DNA of 64,000 nt from Hymenobacter gummosus (GCF_003970915.1 NZ_RXOF01000025.1:1-64000); one strand, 5' to 3'; shown: positions 40,202-48,522, numbered from the stretch's first letter. The notes: generated by a model from the sequence alone, not told the origin. Numbers and translations are program-made.

Positions 40202-40525
40202 AAAAAGCCTTGGTTGCGTGAGACTTATACAAAGCCTAATACACACACAACCAGGGGTGGCGCGGATTGGGCTGTCTGCAAACCTACTAAATCATTTAGC
40301 AGACCTGCAAGCCCGCAACCAACGTCTTTAGCTGTTTGCTAAGCAAATCCCCCTTCCCGCTTCGCCCGAGCGGATAAATTATTTTGGCGGCTCGGCCCGG
40401 GTAGCCGGCCGCCCGCAGGCGTAGCGGCCGGGCTGGCCCGCCTTTGGTGCCGGCCGCCCAAAAATAGCAGTGCCACGGCCTTGAGCCGTGGCACCACTCG
40501 TCCGTTCATCCATCAAATCCGAGGC
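40202..40525. other. Gene-free stretch between recN and the porD-like gene
   Basis: It contains the recN upstream region. Short copies of TTTAGCAG/GCTAAG boxes (about 40290-40340) resemble those in the interlocked repeats at 5610-5775, and a GGCCGCCCGC-type GC-rich hairpin lies around 40405-40430. The terminator of the upstream operon is at 40463-40494. No gene is seen. Confidence 0.5.
40463..40494 (-). terminator. Terminator of the bamD-to-porD block
   Basis: On the minus strand, GTGCCACGGC (40494-40485) pairs with GCCGTGGCAC (40479-40470) around a five-base loop, and is followed after a few bases by a T5 tract (complement of 40460-40465). It lies 32 bases after the porD-like stop. Confidence 0.85.
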
Positions 40526-41458
40526 TTAGCGGCTCTGCAGAATTGCCTGGTATTTGGCCGAGTTGGTCGGGTCGACTTCCTGCAGCAGGGCTACCACGCC
40601 CTGCTTCTGCTCGGCGGAGGAGCTGCCGCGGTATAGGTTGGCAATTTCGTCGGCTTTGGCTTCGAAGAAGGCCTTGATAAGCGTGGAGCCGGGGCGGCGC
40701 TGGGCGGCCTGCTGCACGCCCTGCAGGGCCGTGTAGATGCCGGTGCGCGCATCATCGGGCTTCTGAATGAAGATGTCGAGGCCCTGGCGGTAGTAGGCGT
40801 AGGTGGCCGAGCGCAGGGCTTCCAGCTGCGGGTCCTGCAGGCCCGCCAGCAGCCAGTAGCGGCTGCGCTGGTCGCGCTTGCCGCTTTCCTTCCAGCCCTC
40901 GTCGCCGTCCTGATTCTGGGCGGCGTTCTGCATGATGTTGCGGGCCCGGTCGAAGATGCGCGAACCGCCCAGCGGGGCGAAGCTGTCCTGGTCCATGCCG
41001 ATGATGGTGAGGGCGTAGAAGCTCAGCAGGGACGAGAGGTTGTTGACGTAGCTGTTCTCGGAGAAGTCGAGCGGCTGGCCGGGCAGGTAGGTGAACTTCC
41101 AGGTTTCGGCATAGTTCATCAGCGTGGTTTCGTAGCTGGTGCCGTACACCGGGCGTTTGCTGAAAATACGGGCCGTGGCCTGGTATTGCCCGTTCTGCGG
41201 AATGGCCGTGATGCCGATGAAGATGGTGCACCGGATGCGCTCCTCCGCCTTATACACATCGTTGGTCCACTGGCGGTTATTGAGAAACTGCTGGATTTCG
41301 TTTCTCATCTGCGTCAGCAGCTGCTGGTCTGTGATGGTCACGTTCAGGGCCTTCACGTCCACTTCGGCCAACAGTTCCTGGGCGGCGGCGCGGCGGCCGG
41401 ACAGTAGCAGCACGGCCAGCAGCAGGCCAAGACAGTAGGTGGAGTATTTACGCAACAT
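40526..41458 (-). CDS. porD: DUF4835 protein, PorD-type T9SS accessory protein
   Basis: A 310-residue exported protein with signal peptide MLRKYSTYCLGLLLAVLLLSG to about residue 27 (RRAAAQ). The mature part fits DUF4835: ELLAEVDVKALNVTITDQQL, LNNRQWTNDVYKAEERIRC, then a Tyr-rich YGTSYETTLMNYAETWKFTY, and a helical C-terminus ending LQEVDPTNSAKYQAILQSR. DUF4835 proteins are named PorD and linked to type IX secretion in Bacteroidota; the molecular role is not settled. The start overlaps the coaB end by 11 bp, indicating translational coupling. The coaBC-porD-recN neighbourhood is usual in this phylum. Confidence 0.85.
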   Translation of the reverse strand: MLRKYSTYCLGLLLAVLLLSGRRAAAQELLAEVDVKALNVTITDQQLLTQMRNEIQQFLNNRQWTNDVYKAEERIRCTIFIGITAIPQNGQYQATARIFSKRPVYGTSYETTLMNYAETWKFTYLPGQPLDFSENSYVNNLSSLLSFYALTIIGMDQDSFAPLGGSRIFDRARNIMQNAAQNQDGDEGWKESGKRDQRSRYWLLAGLQDPQLEALRSATYAYYRQGLDIFIQKPDDARTGIYTALQGVQQAAQRRPGSTLIKAFFEAKADEIANLYRGSSSAEQKQGVVALLQEVDPTNSAKYQAILQSR

Positions 41459-42107
41459 GGGGCTGGAGGCGGGCAAGAATGGCAGAAACGATGTCGCGGG
41501 CCACGTCGGCTTTGGGCTTCAACTCAAAGGTAGTCACGCCGGAGGCTTCCACGAGGGTAATCTTGTTGGTGTCGTGGCGGAAGCCGGCCCCGGCGTCGCG
41601 CAGGGAATTCAGCACCACCAGGTCGAAGCCCTTGCGCTGCAGCTTGCGCTGGGCGTTCGGCAGTTCGTCCTGGGTTTCCAACGCAAAACCCACGGAAAAT
41701 TGTTCAGCCCGCTTGGTTTGGCCCAGCGTGGCGGCAATGTCCACGTTCTTCACCAGCTCAATGGTCAGCGTCTCGTCGGTACCGTCGTCGCGCTTCTTGA
41801 TTTTCTCCGCGGCCACGGTGCGCGGGCGGTAATCGGCCACGGCGGCGGCAAACACCCACACGTCGGCCGCCGGGGCTACGGCGGCGGCGGCCTCATACAT
41901 CTGCTGGGCCGTTTGCACCGGCACCACCGTCACCAGCGGGTGCGTGATGGTCTGCGCGGTCGGGCCGCTCACCAGCGTCACCTGCCAGCCCTGCTGGGCA
42001 AACTCGGCCGCCAGGGCGTAGCCCATTTTGCCGGTGGAGTGGTTGCCGATGAAGCGTACCGGGTCGATGGGCTCGTAGGTGGGGCCGGCAGTGAGCAGGA
42101 CGTGCAT
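41448..42107 (-). CDS. coaB: Phosphopantothenate-cysteine ligase (CoaB part)
   Basis: A 219-residue protein matching the C-terminal half of bifunctional CoaBC: it starts MHVLLTAGPTYEPIDPVRFI, followed by GNHSTGKMGYALAAEFAQQG, the VFAAAVADYRP loop (with the Asp/Arg that hold CTP and cysteine) and KNVDIAATLGQ. The lysine finger region is AEKIKKRDD. It joins cysteine to 4'-phosphopantothenate for CoA synthesis. In most bacteria it is fused to CoaC; here the two parts are separate genes with palindrome G between them. The ATG at 42107 begins where the ligase domain starts in fused enzymes. It is coupled to the porD-like gene by an 11-bp overlap. Confidence 0.92.
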   Translation of the reverse strand: MHVLLTAGPTYEPIDPVRFIGNHSTGKMGYALAAEFAQQGWQVTLVSGPTAQTITHPLVTVVPVQTAQQMYEAAAAVAPAADVWVFAAAVADYRPRTVAAEKIKKRDDGTDETLTIELVKNVDIAATLGQTKRAEQFSVGFALETQDELPNAQRKLQRKGFDLVVLNSLRDAGAGFRHDTNKITLVEASGVTTFELKPKADVARDIVSAILARLQPHVA

Positions 42108-42150
42108 TCTTTCGGAAAGGAAGAAGGAGGAATGAGGAGGGACGACCCAA

Positions 42151-42270
42151 GAACGTCATGTCGAGCGAAACCGAGACATCTCGCGTGCTGAGGCCCGATA
42201 GTAACTTAATCGTCCAACGAAGGAATTACTACCCGAGCGAGATGTCTCGGCTTCGCTCGACATGACGTTC
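42151..42270. repeat. Palindromic element G (family 1, CATGTCG type) between coaC and coaB
   Basis: Arms 42151-42184 and 42237-42270 are inverted repeats with one mismatch in 34, around a 52-base centre containing GTGCTGAGGCCCGATAGTAA, related to that of A and D. The coaC TGA stop (42269-42271, minus) is formed by a T followed by the GA that opens the element. The nuclease stop at element B is formed in the same way. Confidence 0.95.
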
Positions 42271-42835
42271 AACGGGGCGGCAGTGGCTTATCGGCAAAAA
42301 ACTGCTCCAATACCCCCACGATGTCCTCGGGCTCCAGCATGCGGCCGGGGCCGGTGAGGCCGCTGGCCAGCTCGCCGGCGGGCGAGTCGAGCACCCGCAC
42401 GCCGTCGTGGCGCAGCTGCTGCAGGTTGCGCTGGGTGGCCGGGTGCTGGTACATGTCGAGGTCCATGGCCGGGGCTACCAGCGTGGGGCAGCGGGCCGAG
42501 AGGTACACGGCCGTGAGCAGGTTCGGGCACAGCCCCTGGGCCAGGGCGGCGAGGGTGTTGGCGCTGGCCGGGGCAATCAGCAGGGCATCGGCCCAGAGGC
42601 CCAGGTCGACGTGGTTGTGCCACACGCCGCCGGCTTCGTCCTTGATGAAGCCCTGCAGCACGGGCCGCTTGGCGAGGGTGGCCAGGGTCAGGGGAGTCAC
42701 AAAAGCCGAAGCCGAGGGCGTCAGGATAACCTGCACCTCGGCTTCGGCTTTGATGAGCAGCCGCACCAGGGCGGCCGATTTGTAGGCGGCAATGCTGCCG
42801 CTTACCCCCAGCACAATGCGGCGAGTGGCCAGCAT
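42269..42835 (-). CDS. coaC: Phosphopantothenoylcysteine decarboxylase (CoaC part)
   Basis: A 188-residue flavoprotein matching the N-terminal half of CoaBC. RIVLGVSGSIAAYKSAALVR is the FMN-binding start. The catalytic His is in GGVWHNHVDLGLWAD, and PASANTLAALAQGLCPNLLT and APAMDLDMYQHPATQ are the substrate and flavin loops. The substrate-recognition Cys is replaced or shifted (GELASGLTGPGRM in place of the GxLACG type motif). It decarboxylates phosphopantothenoylcysteine in CoA synthesis. The chain ends LEQFFADKPLPPR at the point where fused enzymes have the interdomain linker. rpoZ lies 22 bp upstream, with coaB beyond palindrome G. Confidence 0.92.
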   Translation of the reverse strand: MLATRRIVLGVSGSIAAYKSAALVRLLIKAEAEVQVILTPSASAFVTPLTLATLAKRPVLQGFIKDEAGGVWHNHVDLGLWADALLIAPASANTLAALAQGLCPNLLTAVYLSARCPTLVAPAMDLDMYQHPATQRNLQQLRHDGVRVLDSPAGELASGLTGPGRMLEPEDIVGVLEQFFADKPLPPR

Positions 42836-42857
42836 GGTCGGCGGGCTAACGAGTTGA

Positions 42858-43199
42858 CTACTCGGCTTTCTCGGCCGTGGGCTCCTCCGCCTCGGGCGTG
42901 CGGAAGGTCACTTTGCCTTCCAAGAACTCCTCAATGGCCAGGTTGGTGGGCTTGGGCAGCCGCTCGTAGTGCTTGCTGATTTCGATTTGCTCACGGTTTT
43001 CAAACACCTCTTCGAGGTTGTCGACCGTGGTGGCGAATTCCGACAGCTTGCCGTTCAGCTCTTCCTTGAGCTTCACCGAAATCTGGTTGGCGCGCTTCGA
43101 AATGATGGCAATCGACTCGTACACGTTGCCGGTGTCCTTCACGAAATCCGACAGGTTGCGCGTAACGATGGAAGCAGGAACGTTGCTCGGTACTTTCAT
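42858..43199 (-). CDS. rpoZ: RNA polymerase omega subunit (RpoZ-like)
   Basis: A 113-residue protein of the Bacteroidota omega type: start MKVPSNVPASIVTRNLSDF, then GNVYESIAIISKRANQISVK (the conserved omega core, equivalent to 'RFELVLLAAKRARQ'), and LPKPTNLAIEEFLEGKV before an acidic tail. It binds the beta-prime subunit and helps assemble RNA polymerase. The start at 43199 omits six upstream codons that do not match the family. It is followed by coaC 22 bp downstream, and bamD precedes it by about 108 bp of AT-rich sequence. This order is standard in the phylum. Confidence 0.88.
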   Translation of the reverse strand: MKVPSNVPASIVTRNLSDFVKDTGNVYESIAIISKRANQISVKLKEELNGKLSEFATTVDNLEEVFENREQIEISKHYERLPKPTNLAIEEFLEGKVTFRTPEAEEPTAEKAE

Positions 43200-43217
43200 G
43201 GGCGGTTGAATTGTCAA

Positions 43218-43300
43218 ATGGCTGAATGGCTAAATTGTTGAATTGTCGGGTGCTAAGTCAGAACGACCAGCCATTTAACCATTCAGCAATTTAGCCATTT
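43218..43300. repeat. AT-rich inverted repeat between bamD and rpoZ
   Basis: The left part AAATGGCTGAATGGCTAAATTG (about 43225-43237 onward) faces CAATTTAGCCATTTAAA (about 43286-43302) and CCAGCCATTTAACCATTCAG (43267-43286). The short word ATGGCTAAAT/ATTTAGCCAT is repeated several times in both directions. Such AAATGGTTGAATGG-like AT-rich runs are familiar in Hymenobacter-type intergenic DNA. It may be a terminator/attenuator or rpoZ promoter region. Confidence 0.6.
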
Positions 43301-43307
43301 AAAAGAT

Positions 43308-44162
43308 TTAATTGGCGGGCGGCGTGCCCACGGCGGGCGTGCCTACGGCCGGGGCGGCCGGGTGGTCTTTCAGGTAGCGCTGGGCCGCATCGTAGTACTG
43401 CTCGGCGTCGCGCAGGTTTTTGCTCTGCGGGAAGGCGTCGATAAACGACTGGTAGTTGGCCACGGTGGCTTCGTACCGCTCGCGCTGCTTTTCCTCCACG
43501 CTTTCCTTGGCCAGCTCGTGCTGGGCGGCCACTTTCAGGTAGGCCGCCTGCTCGCCGTACACCGACGCGGGGTACTGCTGCTGGAAGGTGGTCAGGGCCA
43601 CCACGGCCGACTGGTAGTAGCGCAGGGAGTAGTAGAGCTTGGCGCCTTCGAAGGCTTTCACCTCCATCTTCTTCTGCAGCTCGTTCGACATGTTCTCGGC
43701 CTCCTGGCGGAACTTGCTTTCGGGGCGGCGGTTCAGAAAATCCTGGATGGCGGCCACGGCCTGCACGGTGTTGGTCTGGTCCAGCTCAAACTCCGGGGAG
43801 TCGCGGAACAGCGACTTGGCGTGCATAAACTCGGCTTCCTCGGCGAAGGGCGACGTGGGGTACACGGCCGCAAACTGGTCGAAGTAGTAAGCGGCCAGGG
43901 TGTAGTTGCGCTGGCTGAAGTTGGTGTGGGCGAAGTAGAATTCGGCCTTTTCCGCCTCGGGGCGGCCTTTCAGCAGCGGAATCAGCGGCTCCAGGAGAGT
44001 GCCGGCCTTGTAGTAGTCGTGCTTGTTCTCGTAGTAGTCGAGGGCCGCGGTGTAGCGCTTGTTCACGTCGGTGCTCTTCAGCAGCTTCTGGAAAGGACTG
44101 CAGGCCCCGAGCAGCGAAAGGCTCAGAAGCAAGGCAGCGACGCGGAGACGGTTTACGGGCAT
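43308..44162 (-). CDS. bamD: Outer membrane protein assembly factor BamD
   Basis: A 284-residue lipoprotein with signal MPVNRLRVAALLLSLSLLGAC (lipobox Cys21). It has the BamD opening SPFQKLLKSTDVNKRY-ALDYY, then TPR-like repeats: FYFAHTNFSQRNYTLAAYYF, FAEEAEFMHAKSLFRDSPE, AVAAIQDFLNRRPESKF, and LYYSLRYYQSAVVALTTFQQ. BamD is the essential lipoprotein partner of BamA in outer-membrane barrel insertion. The C-terminus is a low-complexity Ala/Pro/Val tail (AVGTPAVGTPPAN). The start at 44162 leaves a proper lipoprotein signal. Confidence 0.93.
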   Translation of the reverse strand: MPVNRLRVAALLLSLSLLGACSPFQKLLKSTDVNKRYTAALDYYENKHDYYKAGTLLEPLIPLLKGRPEAEKAEFYFAHTNFSQRNYTLAAYYFDQFAAVYPTSPFAEEAEFMHAKSLFRDSPEFELDQTNTVQAVAAIQDFLNRRPESKFRQEAENMSNELQKKMEVKAFEGAKLYYSLRYYQSAVVALTTFQQQYPASVYGEQAAYLKVAAQHELAKESVEEKQRERYEATVANYQSFIDAFPQSKNLRDAEQYYDAAQRYLKDHPAAPAVGTPAVGTPPAN

Positions 44163-44542
44163 AAGGGGGGCAAAGGTAAGAATTTGGCGCGGGCGGCGCA
44201 AAGCCGCTCACCGTCAGGAGGCCGGGGCAACGGGAAAGGTTGCGCTGCTAACACCACCGCTTGCGGTTTAGTGCGTCGATTTCAGCCGGGCGGCCGCCGA
44301 CCAACGGCAAATTTACCGCCCGCATTGCGTTCGGTTCCAACTATTCGGGGTGCCTCCGGCCGCTGGGCTTCTTCCCCAGCTTATTCGCCGGCACCGGTAA
44401 GGGCTTACGGTCAGCCCATTCGCCGGGCTACCCCAAATTTCAGCCGCCGTGGCCGCCGACAATCAACCCCCAGTTTATTACGTTTGGCCTTGTCCCGGCC
44501 AGCCCTGCCCGCTTCCGCTATCTTCTGCCCGCTTTATTTCTG
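44163..44542. other. Divergent promoter region, gene-free
   Basis: 380 bases between the divergent bamD and DUF5694-like genes. It is free of palindromic family repeats. TATCTTCT at 44519-44526 is a weak -7 candidate for the right-hand gene. No other signal is recognised. Confidence 0.4.
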
Positions 44543-45463
44543 ATGCTTGCCCGCCCCGATTTCTTCGCCGCCCGTTGCCTGCGGCTACTGCTCGTGCTCA
44601 TGCTGCTAATCGGTATCCGCAACAGCTGGGCCCAATCTGATAGCCGCACCGCCGTGATGGTGGTCGGCTTCGACCACCTGAGCCAGCTCTACAACAAGCA
44701 GCCGCAATCCGACGTGCTCGGCGCCAAAAAGCAGGCCGAGCTGGCCAAGCTGCGCCAGCAGCTGCGGCGCTTCCGGCCCGAGGCCATTATGGTGGAGGTG
44801 ACGCCCGCCGAGCAGGGCCGGCTCGACAGTCTGTACGCCCTCTACCGGGCTAATCGGCTGGATTTGGCCGCGCTGCCCGGCGGGCGCAGCGAAACCTACC
44901 AGGTAGGCTTTGCGCTGGCCCGGGAACTGGGCCTGCCCGGCGTGCAGGCCGTGGATTATTACGCCTCCACCTCGCAGACCATCTTGCAGTCGGGCACTAA
45001 CTACGACGCCTTCACCCGCGACCTGCGCCTGCTGCAAACCACCGCCCGGCCGCTGAAAGCCCTGGTGCAGCGCGACAGCCTGTCGGTGTACGACTACATT
45101 GCCCTGGCCAACCAGCCGGTCATGATCAGCCTAGCCCACCGGGCCATCTTCAATACCCCGGCTATGGTTACCAGCGGCACCTTCTCGCCAGCGGCCACCA
45201 ATACCGTGAACCTCGGCCCGGTGGATACCGCTTACGCCGGGGCGCACTACATCAGCTTGTTCTACAACCGCAACCTGAAAATCTACTCCAACATCCTGCG
45301 CGCCCAGCGGCAACGCCCGGCCAAACGCGTGCTCGTCATGTTCGGCCTGACCCACGTCGGCGTGCTGCAGGAGCTGCTGGCGGCCAACCCAGCCTATCAG
45401 GTGGTGCCGGCCGCTACGTACCTCAACACCAAGGAGAAGAAACGCCTCAAGGCTATTCTGTAA
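44543..45463 (+). CDS. DUF5694-like secreted protein (TraB/EreA-ChaN-like)
   Basis: A 306-residue exported protein: signal peptide MLARPDFFAARCLRLLLVLM to about residue 30 (NSWAQ). The mature part reads TAVMVVGFDHLSQLYN, then FRPEAIMVEVTPAEQGRLDS, YQVGFALARELGLPGVQAVD, and near the end RVLVMFGLTHVGVLQELLAA. The motif order (a first strand with a His, a Glu on the second strand, and GxxH-G-L at the end) is that of DUF5694 and recalls the TraB/GumN and ChaN haem-binding/erythromycin-esterase-like folds. Function unknown. The start ATG at 44543 yields the signal peptide. It converges on the OstA-like gene with only 31 bp between stops. Confidence 0.75.
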   Translation: MLARPDFFAARCLRLLLVLMLLIGIRNSWAQSDSRTAVMVVGFDHLSQLYNKQPQSDVLGAKKQAELAKLRQQLRRFRPEAIMVEVTPAEQGRLDSLYALYRANRLDLAALPGGRSETYQVGFALARELGLPGVQAVDYYASTSQTILQSGTNYDAFTRDLRLLQTTARPLKALVQRDSLSVYDYIALANQPVMISLAHRAIFNTPAMVTSGTFSPAATNTVNLGPVDTAYAGAHYISLFYNRNLKIYSNILRAQRQRPAKRVLVMFGLTHVGVLQELLAANPAYQVVPAATYLNTKEKKRLKAIL

Positions 45464-45494
45464 GGTCCCCTGCAATGCCGCGGCCCGGCTAGGG

Positions 45495-47222
45495 CTACTT
45501 CGGGGCGCCGGCCACCGGTTTGGCGGCGGGCTTGGTCGGGGCCGGCTTTTTCGGCGCGGCTTTCTTGGGCGCGGGCTTGGTGGTTTTGGCCTTGGTAGCC
45601 TTGGTTTTCACCGGTTTCTTCTTCGGCTTGGCCTTGACGGGCGGGGCGAAATGCTTGCCGAGCACCTGCCGCTTGGTGGGCTTCTGTTCGATCAGCCACT
45701 GAAAGCCCTTGAGCTTTTCCTCCTCGGGCTTCAGCTCGTGGGGCGGGATGAAGCTGGCGTCGGGCTCGGTAAGGAAGCTGATGGTTTGCAGCTTGTTGTC
45801 GGCGAAGCGCAGCACCATGTTGGCCGACACGGCCTTGTTCAGACCGGTAGTAGCGGTGTCGTTTTCGAGGGCGTAGTAGAGGCTTTCGGCGTTGCCGAGT
45901 ACGTTCACCTTGCGCAGCTTGCTGTCGACGAAGTAGCCCACCATGTTACGCCCTTTTACCTGGTTGAAGTTCAGCAAGGTGTCCTGGCCCACGATAAACG
46001 AGTTGGCGTACAGGCGCATCTGGTCAATCTTCTGCCGCCGCAGCCGGATTTCCATCGAATCGGCGGTCAGCTGGTTTTTCTCGTTCCAGAGCACCGGCTT
46101 GGTGTTCAGGTAGATGACCGAGTCGCGGCGGTTGTAGGTGAGCGAGTCGCAGCGGCCCTGCAGGTCGCCGCGCCAGATCTTCACCTTGCGGTAGGCGTAC
46201 ACGATGCCCGGGTCGGCTTCCGACTTACTCTCCACGTTTACCAGCGTATCGGCGGCCAGGTACATGGTGTCGCGGTCCGAGATGTTGCGCATCACCGGCG
46301 AGCCGTACACCTTGGCCCGCCCGGTGCCGCGCCAGTAGCGCCCCACGTCGCCGCGGATGACCACGTTGTCCTTCTTGGCCGTCATCGACACGTTGCCGGT
46401 GGCCACGCCGTACTGCCGCGTCTCGTCGTACACCAGCTTGTCGCCGCCGAGCAGGTAGTTGGGCGTCTCGATCTTGGCGTTGCGCTGGAAGTCCGACACC
46501 CGCGTCTTGGTGTTGTACACACCCTTCTCGGCGTAGATGTTGCCCTGCTTGCCCACGATGCGCGTGGGCCCGAAGAAGTAGGCCACCTTCGACTGCGTGT
46601 TGTACTGCAGCGTGTCGTTGGTGATGGTATAGTCCTTAGTTACCAGCTTCACGTTGGTGCGGAAGCTGAACACCTGCGTCTCCGTGTTGTAGTAGCCGCG
46701 CTGCGAGTCCAGCGTGTTTTCGGGGTCGGTGAGGTGGCCGCCGCTGCTGTAGAAGGCGGTTTTGCGGTTCAGGTCGTAGTCCAGCGCCTGCGTGGTCAGG
46801 GTCATGCGCGGGTCGCGCATCACCACGTTGCCGGTCATGCGGGCCGTGCGGGCGTCGCCGTCGTAGAAGCCCCGGTCGCCGGTGATGGTGATGGTGTCGT
46901 TCTGCACCACGCGCACGTTGCTGAAAGCCTCGATGGCGTTGCGGTCGACGTACTGGTAAGCCGAGTCGCAGTACAGAAAAGCGTCGCCCTGGCGGAAGCT
47001 CACGTTGCCCAGCAGCTTACGAATCTGCTGGCCGTTGAAGGAGCCACCCACCAGCACGCCGGCGCCAGGCAGCAGCTCGATGCGCGAGCCTTTAGCGGGC
47101 GGGTTCTGGCCGGGGCGCTGGCCGCGGGCGGGCGGCGTGGGCCGGCCCGTGGGGCGCTGGGCCTGCGCCAGGGGCGCGGCCAGCAGCAGCAAACAAAAGA
47201 AAACGAGGAAACGAAGGCGCAT
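45495..47222 (-). CDS. OstA/LptA-like periplasmic protein
   Basis: A 575-residue exported protein (signal peptide MRLRFLVFFCLLLLAAPLAQA). After a Pro-rich linker it has the repeating beta-strands of OstA/LptA (beta-jellyroll): LGNVSFRQGDAFLYCDSAYQ, NVRVVQNDTITITGDRGFYDG, MTGNVVMRDPRMTLTTQALD, GVYNTKTRVSDFQRNAKIE and more, to about residue 500. These domains bind and carry LPS in the Lpt bridge. The C-terminus (about 515-575) is a Lys/Ala/Pro-rich low-complexity tail (PKKKPVKTKATKAK-type). It is longer than LptA and is typical of Bacteroidota 'OstA-like' proteins. The LptD partner is not in the window. Confidence 0.88.
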   Translation of the reverse strand: MRLRFLVFFCLLLLAAPLAQAQRPTGRPTPPARGQRPGQNPPAKGSRIELLPGAGVLVGGSFNGQQIRKLLGNVSFRQGDAFLYCDSAYQYVDRNAIEAFSNVRVVQNDTITITGDRGFYDGDARTARMTGNVVMRDPRMTLTTQALDYDLNRKTAFYSSGGHLTDPENTLDSQRGYYNTETQVFSFRTNVKLVTKDYTITNDTLQYNTQSKVAYFFGPTRIVGKQGNIYAEKGVYNTKTRVSDFQRNAKIETPNYLLGGDKLVYDETRQYGVATGNVSMTAKKDNVVIRGDVGRYWRGTGRAKVYGSPVMRNISDRDTMYLAADTLVNVESKSEADPGIVYAYRKVKIWRGDLQGRCDSLTYNRRDSVIYLNTKPVLWNEKNQLTADSMEIRLRRQKIDQMRLYANSFIVGQDTLLNFNQVKGRNMVGYFVDSKLRKVNVLGNAESLYYALENDTATTGLNKAVSANMVLRFADNKLQTISFLTEPDASFIPPHELKPEEEKLKGFQWLIEQKPTKRQVLGKHFAPPVKAKPKKKPVKTKATKAKTTKPAPKKAAPKKPAPTKPAAKPVAGAPK

Positions 47223-47250
47223 GCGGGGCAAAAGTACGGAACCCGCCGCC

Positions 47251-48186
47251 CTAACGCATACGCCCGCCGTTTGGTGCGCTACCGCCGGCCACCGGCACCG
47301 CAGCCGGACCGGGTGCGGGCTGCCCGAGCAGGCGCCGCATCAGCCGCACGTTATCCACTTCGATGGCGTCGGGGCGGCAGCCGAGCAGGCGCTGCACCGA
47401 CTTGCGCGAACGGCCGCCGAATACCACTACCTGCAGCCCGCGGGCGTGCACCTGGGCCACCCGCTCGGGCGTGGTCAGGCGCTTCGGCAACACCACGGCC
47501 TCTACCCCACTGCGCTGGGCCAGCACCAGCCGCTCGTCGAACTGATCGGTAATTTCCAGGCCCAGGACGGCACCAGGCAGCTCCTGGCGCAGCCGGGCCA
47601 GTGAAGGCACGTGCTCGGTTAGCACTAACACGCGCTGGGGGGGCACCCGGTGGCGGCGCAGCACCTGGCCCAGGGCGCGCACCAGGGCCGGCGAGCGGAC
47701 GTAGGGCGTGTGCACGGGCTGGGCCTCGTCGTTTTCGTGCAAATCCAGGTGCAGCACGGGGAAGGTCGGGCGCTGGCTCAGCTCGGTCAGCAGCTCGTCG
47801 AGGGTGGCTATCCGCTCGTGCTGAAACCAGTCGTAGGGCCAGCCGCCGGTATAGGCCATTTGGCGCAGCTCGGCGGCGGTATACTGGCTGATGTAGCCCC
47901 GGGCGGCCGTGCGGTGGGCCAGGTCCACGTCGTGAAACAGCATGGGCACGCTGTCCCGGCTCAGCTGCACGTCCACTTCGATGCCTTCGGCACCGCGGGC
48001 CAGCGCCTTGCGCACCGCCGCCAGGCTACTGGGCGGCAGGGGATTGAAGGGCGCTATCGGGGTAAAGAAGCCCGAGCCGGCGTGGCCAATAACCTGGGGC
48101 CGGGCGTTGGATGGCGCGGGCGGCCCGTCGGGCGGCGTCAGCAGCCCCAGGCCCCACATGATACTTCCGAGTAGACTTTTGAGCAT
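47251..48186 (-). CDS. Glycerophosphodiester phosphodiesterase family protein
   Basis: A 311-residue GDPD-type TIM-barrel protein. The N-terminal motif is VIGHAGSGFF (HR replaced by HA), then NPLPPSSLAAVRKALARGAE, IEVDVQLSRDSVPMLFHDVD (the EVD...HD metal and acid-base set), and later VLHLDLHEND, LVLTEHVP, and PDAIEVDN near the end. The first motif is normally GHRG or HRG; His-Ala-Gly here loses the Arg that contacts phosphate, so activity should be tested. The start MLKSLLGSIMWGLGLL gives a short hydrophobic N-terminus. Its 5' end lies by family 2 repeat copy 2. Confidence 0.82.
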   Translation of the reverse strand: MLKSLLGSIMWGLGLLTPPDGPPAPSNARPQVIGHAGSGFFTPIAPFNPLPPSSLAAVRKALARGAEGIEVDVQLSRDSVPMLFHDVDLAHRTAARGYISQYTAAELRQMAYTGGWPYDWFQHERIATLDELLTELSQRPTFPVLHLDLHENDEAQPVHTPYVRSPALVRALGQVLRRHRVPPQRVLVLTEHVPSLARLRQELPGAVLGLEITDQFDERLVLAQRSGVEAVVLPKRLTTPERVAQVHARGLQVVVFGGRSRKSVQRLLGCRPDAIEVDNVRLMRRLLGQPAPGPAAVPVAGGSAPNGGRMR

Positions 48187-48293
48187 GGCCCCGCAACGCT
48201 TGAAACCCCGTGAAACTGCCGTAGCTGCAGGCACAACCACCAGCGGGGTGTACTGGTTATCGGCGGCGCGGGTTTTGGGCGCCGCAGTGGGGT

Positions 48294-48472
48294 TGGCGCC
48301 GGTTTAACGAGCAAAGCGAGTGTAACCGGTGCCTACCATAAAGCAGGTTTCCAACCTGCGTGGGGCGTCCGGGCAGGTTGGCCGGACCAACGGAACAACG
48401 CTACACGCAGGCTGAAAGCCTGCCTTATAACAGGCACCGGTTACGCCGTCTTCGACGGCTAAACCGGCGCCA
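48294..48472 (-). repeat. Cloverleaf-like repeat, family 2, copy 2 (inverted relative to copy 1)
   Basis: The minus strand aligns with 14709-14887 over almost its whole length: the same outer stem GGCGCCGGTTTA/TAAACCGGCGCC, the GCAGGCT-TTC-AGCCTGC and GCAGGTT-GGA-AACCTGC hairpins, and the TCGCTTTGCTCG end. The first inner hairpin differs as GCCGTC-GAA-GACGGC in place of GCTCC-GCA-GGAGC: both arms changed together. The middle 50 bases are more diverged. Confidence 0.85.
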
Positions 48473-48522
48473 GCCACCTGCATCCGTTTCATTCAGGCGT
48501 GCATCCGTCCCCATCTGTGGTC

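Noticed and set aside
38381-40342. A 653-codon plus-strand frame opposite recN
   Set aside because: The minus strand encodes RecN with all ATPase motifs. The plus frame has no family features.
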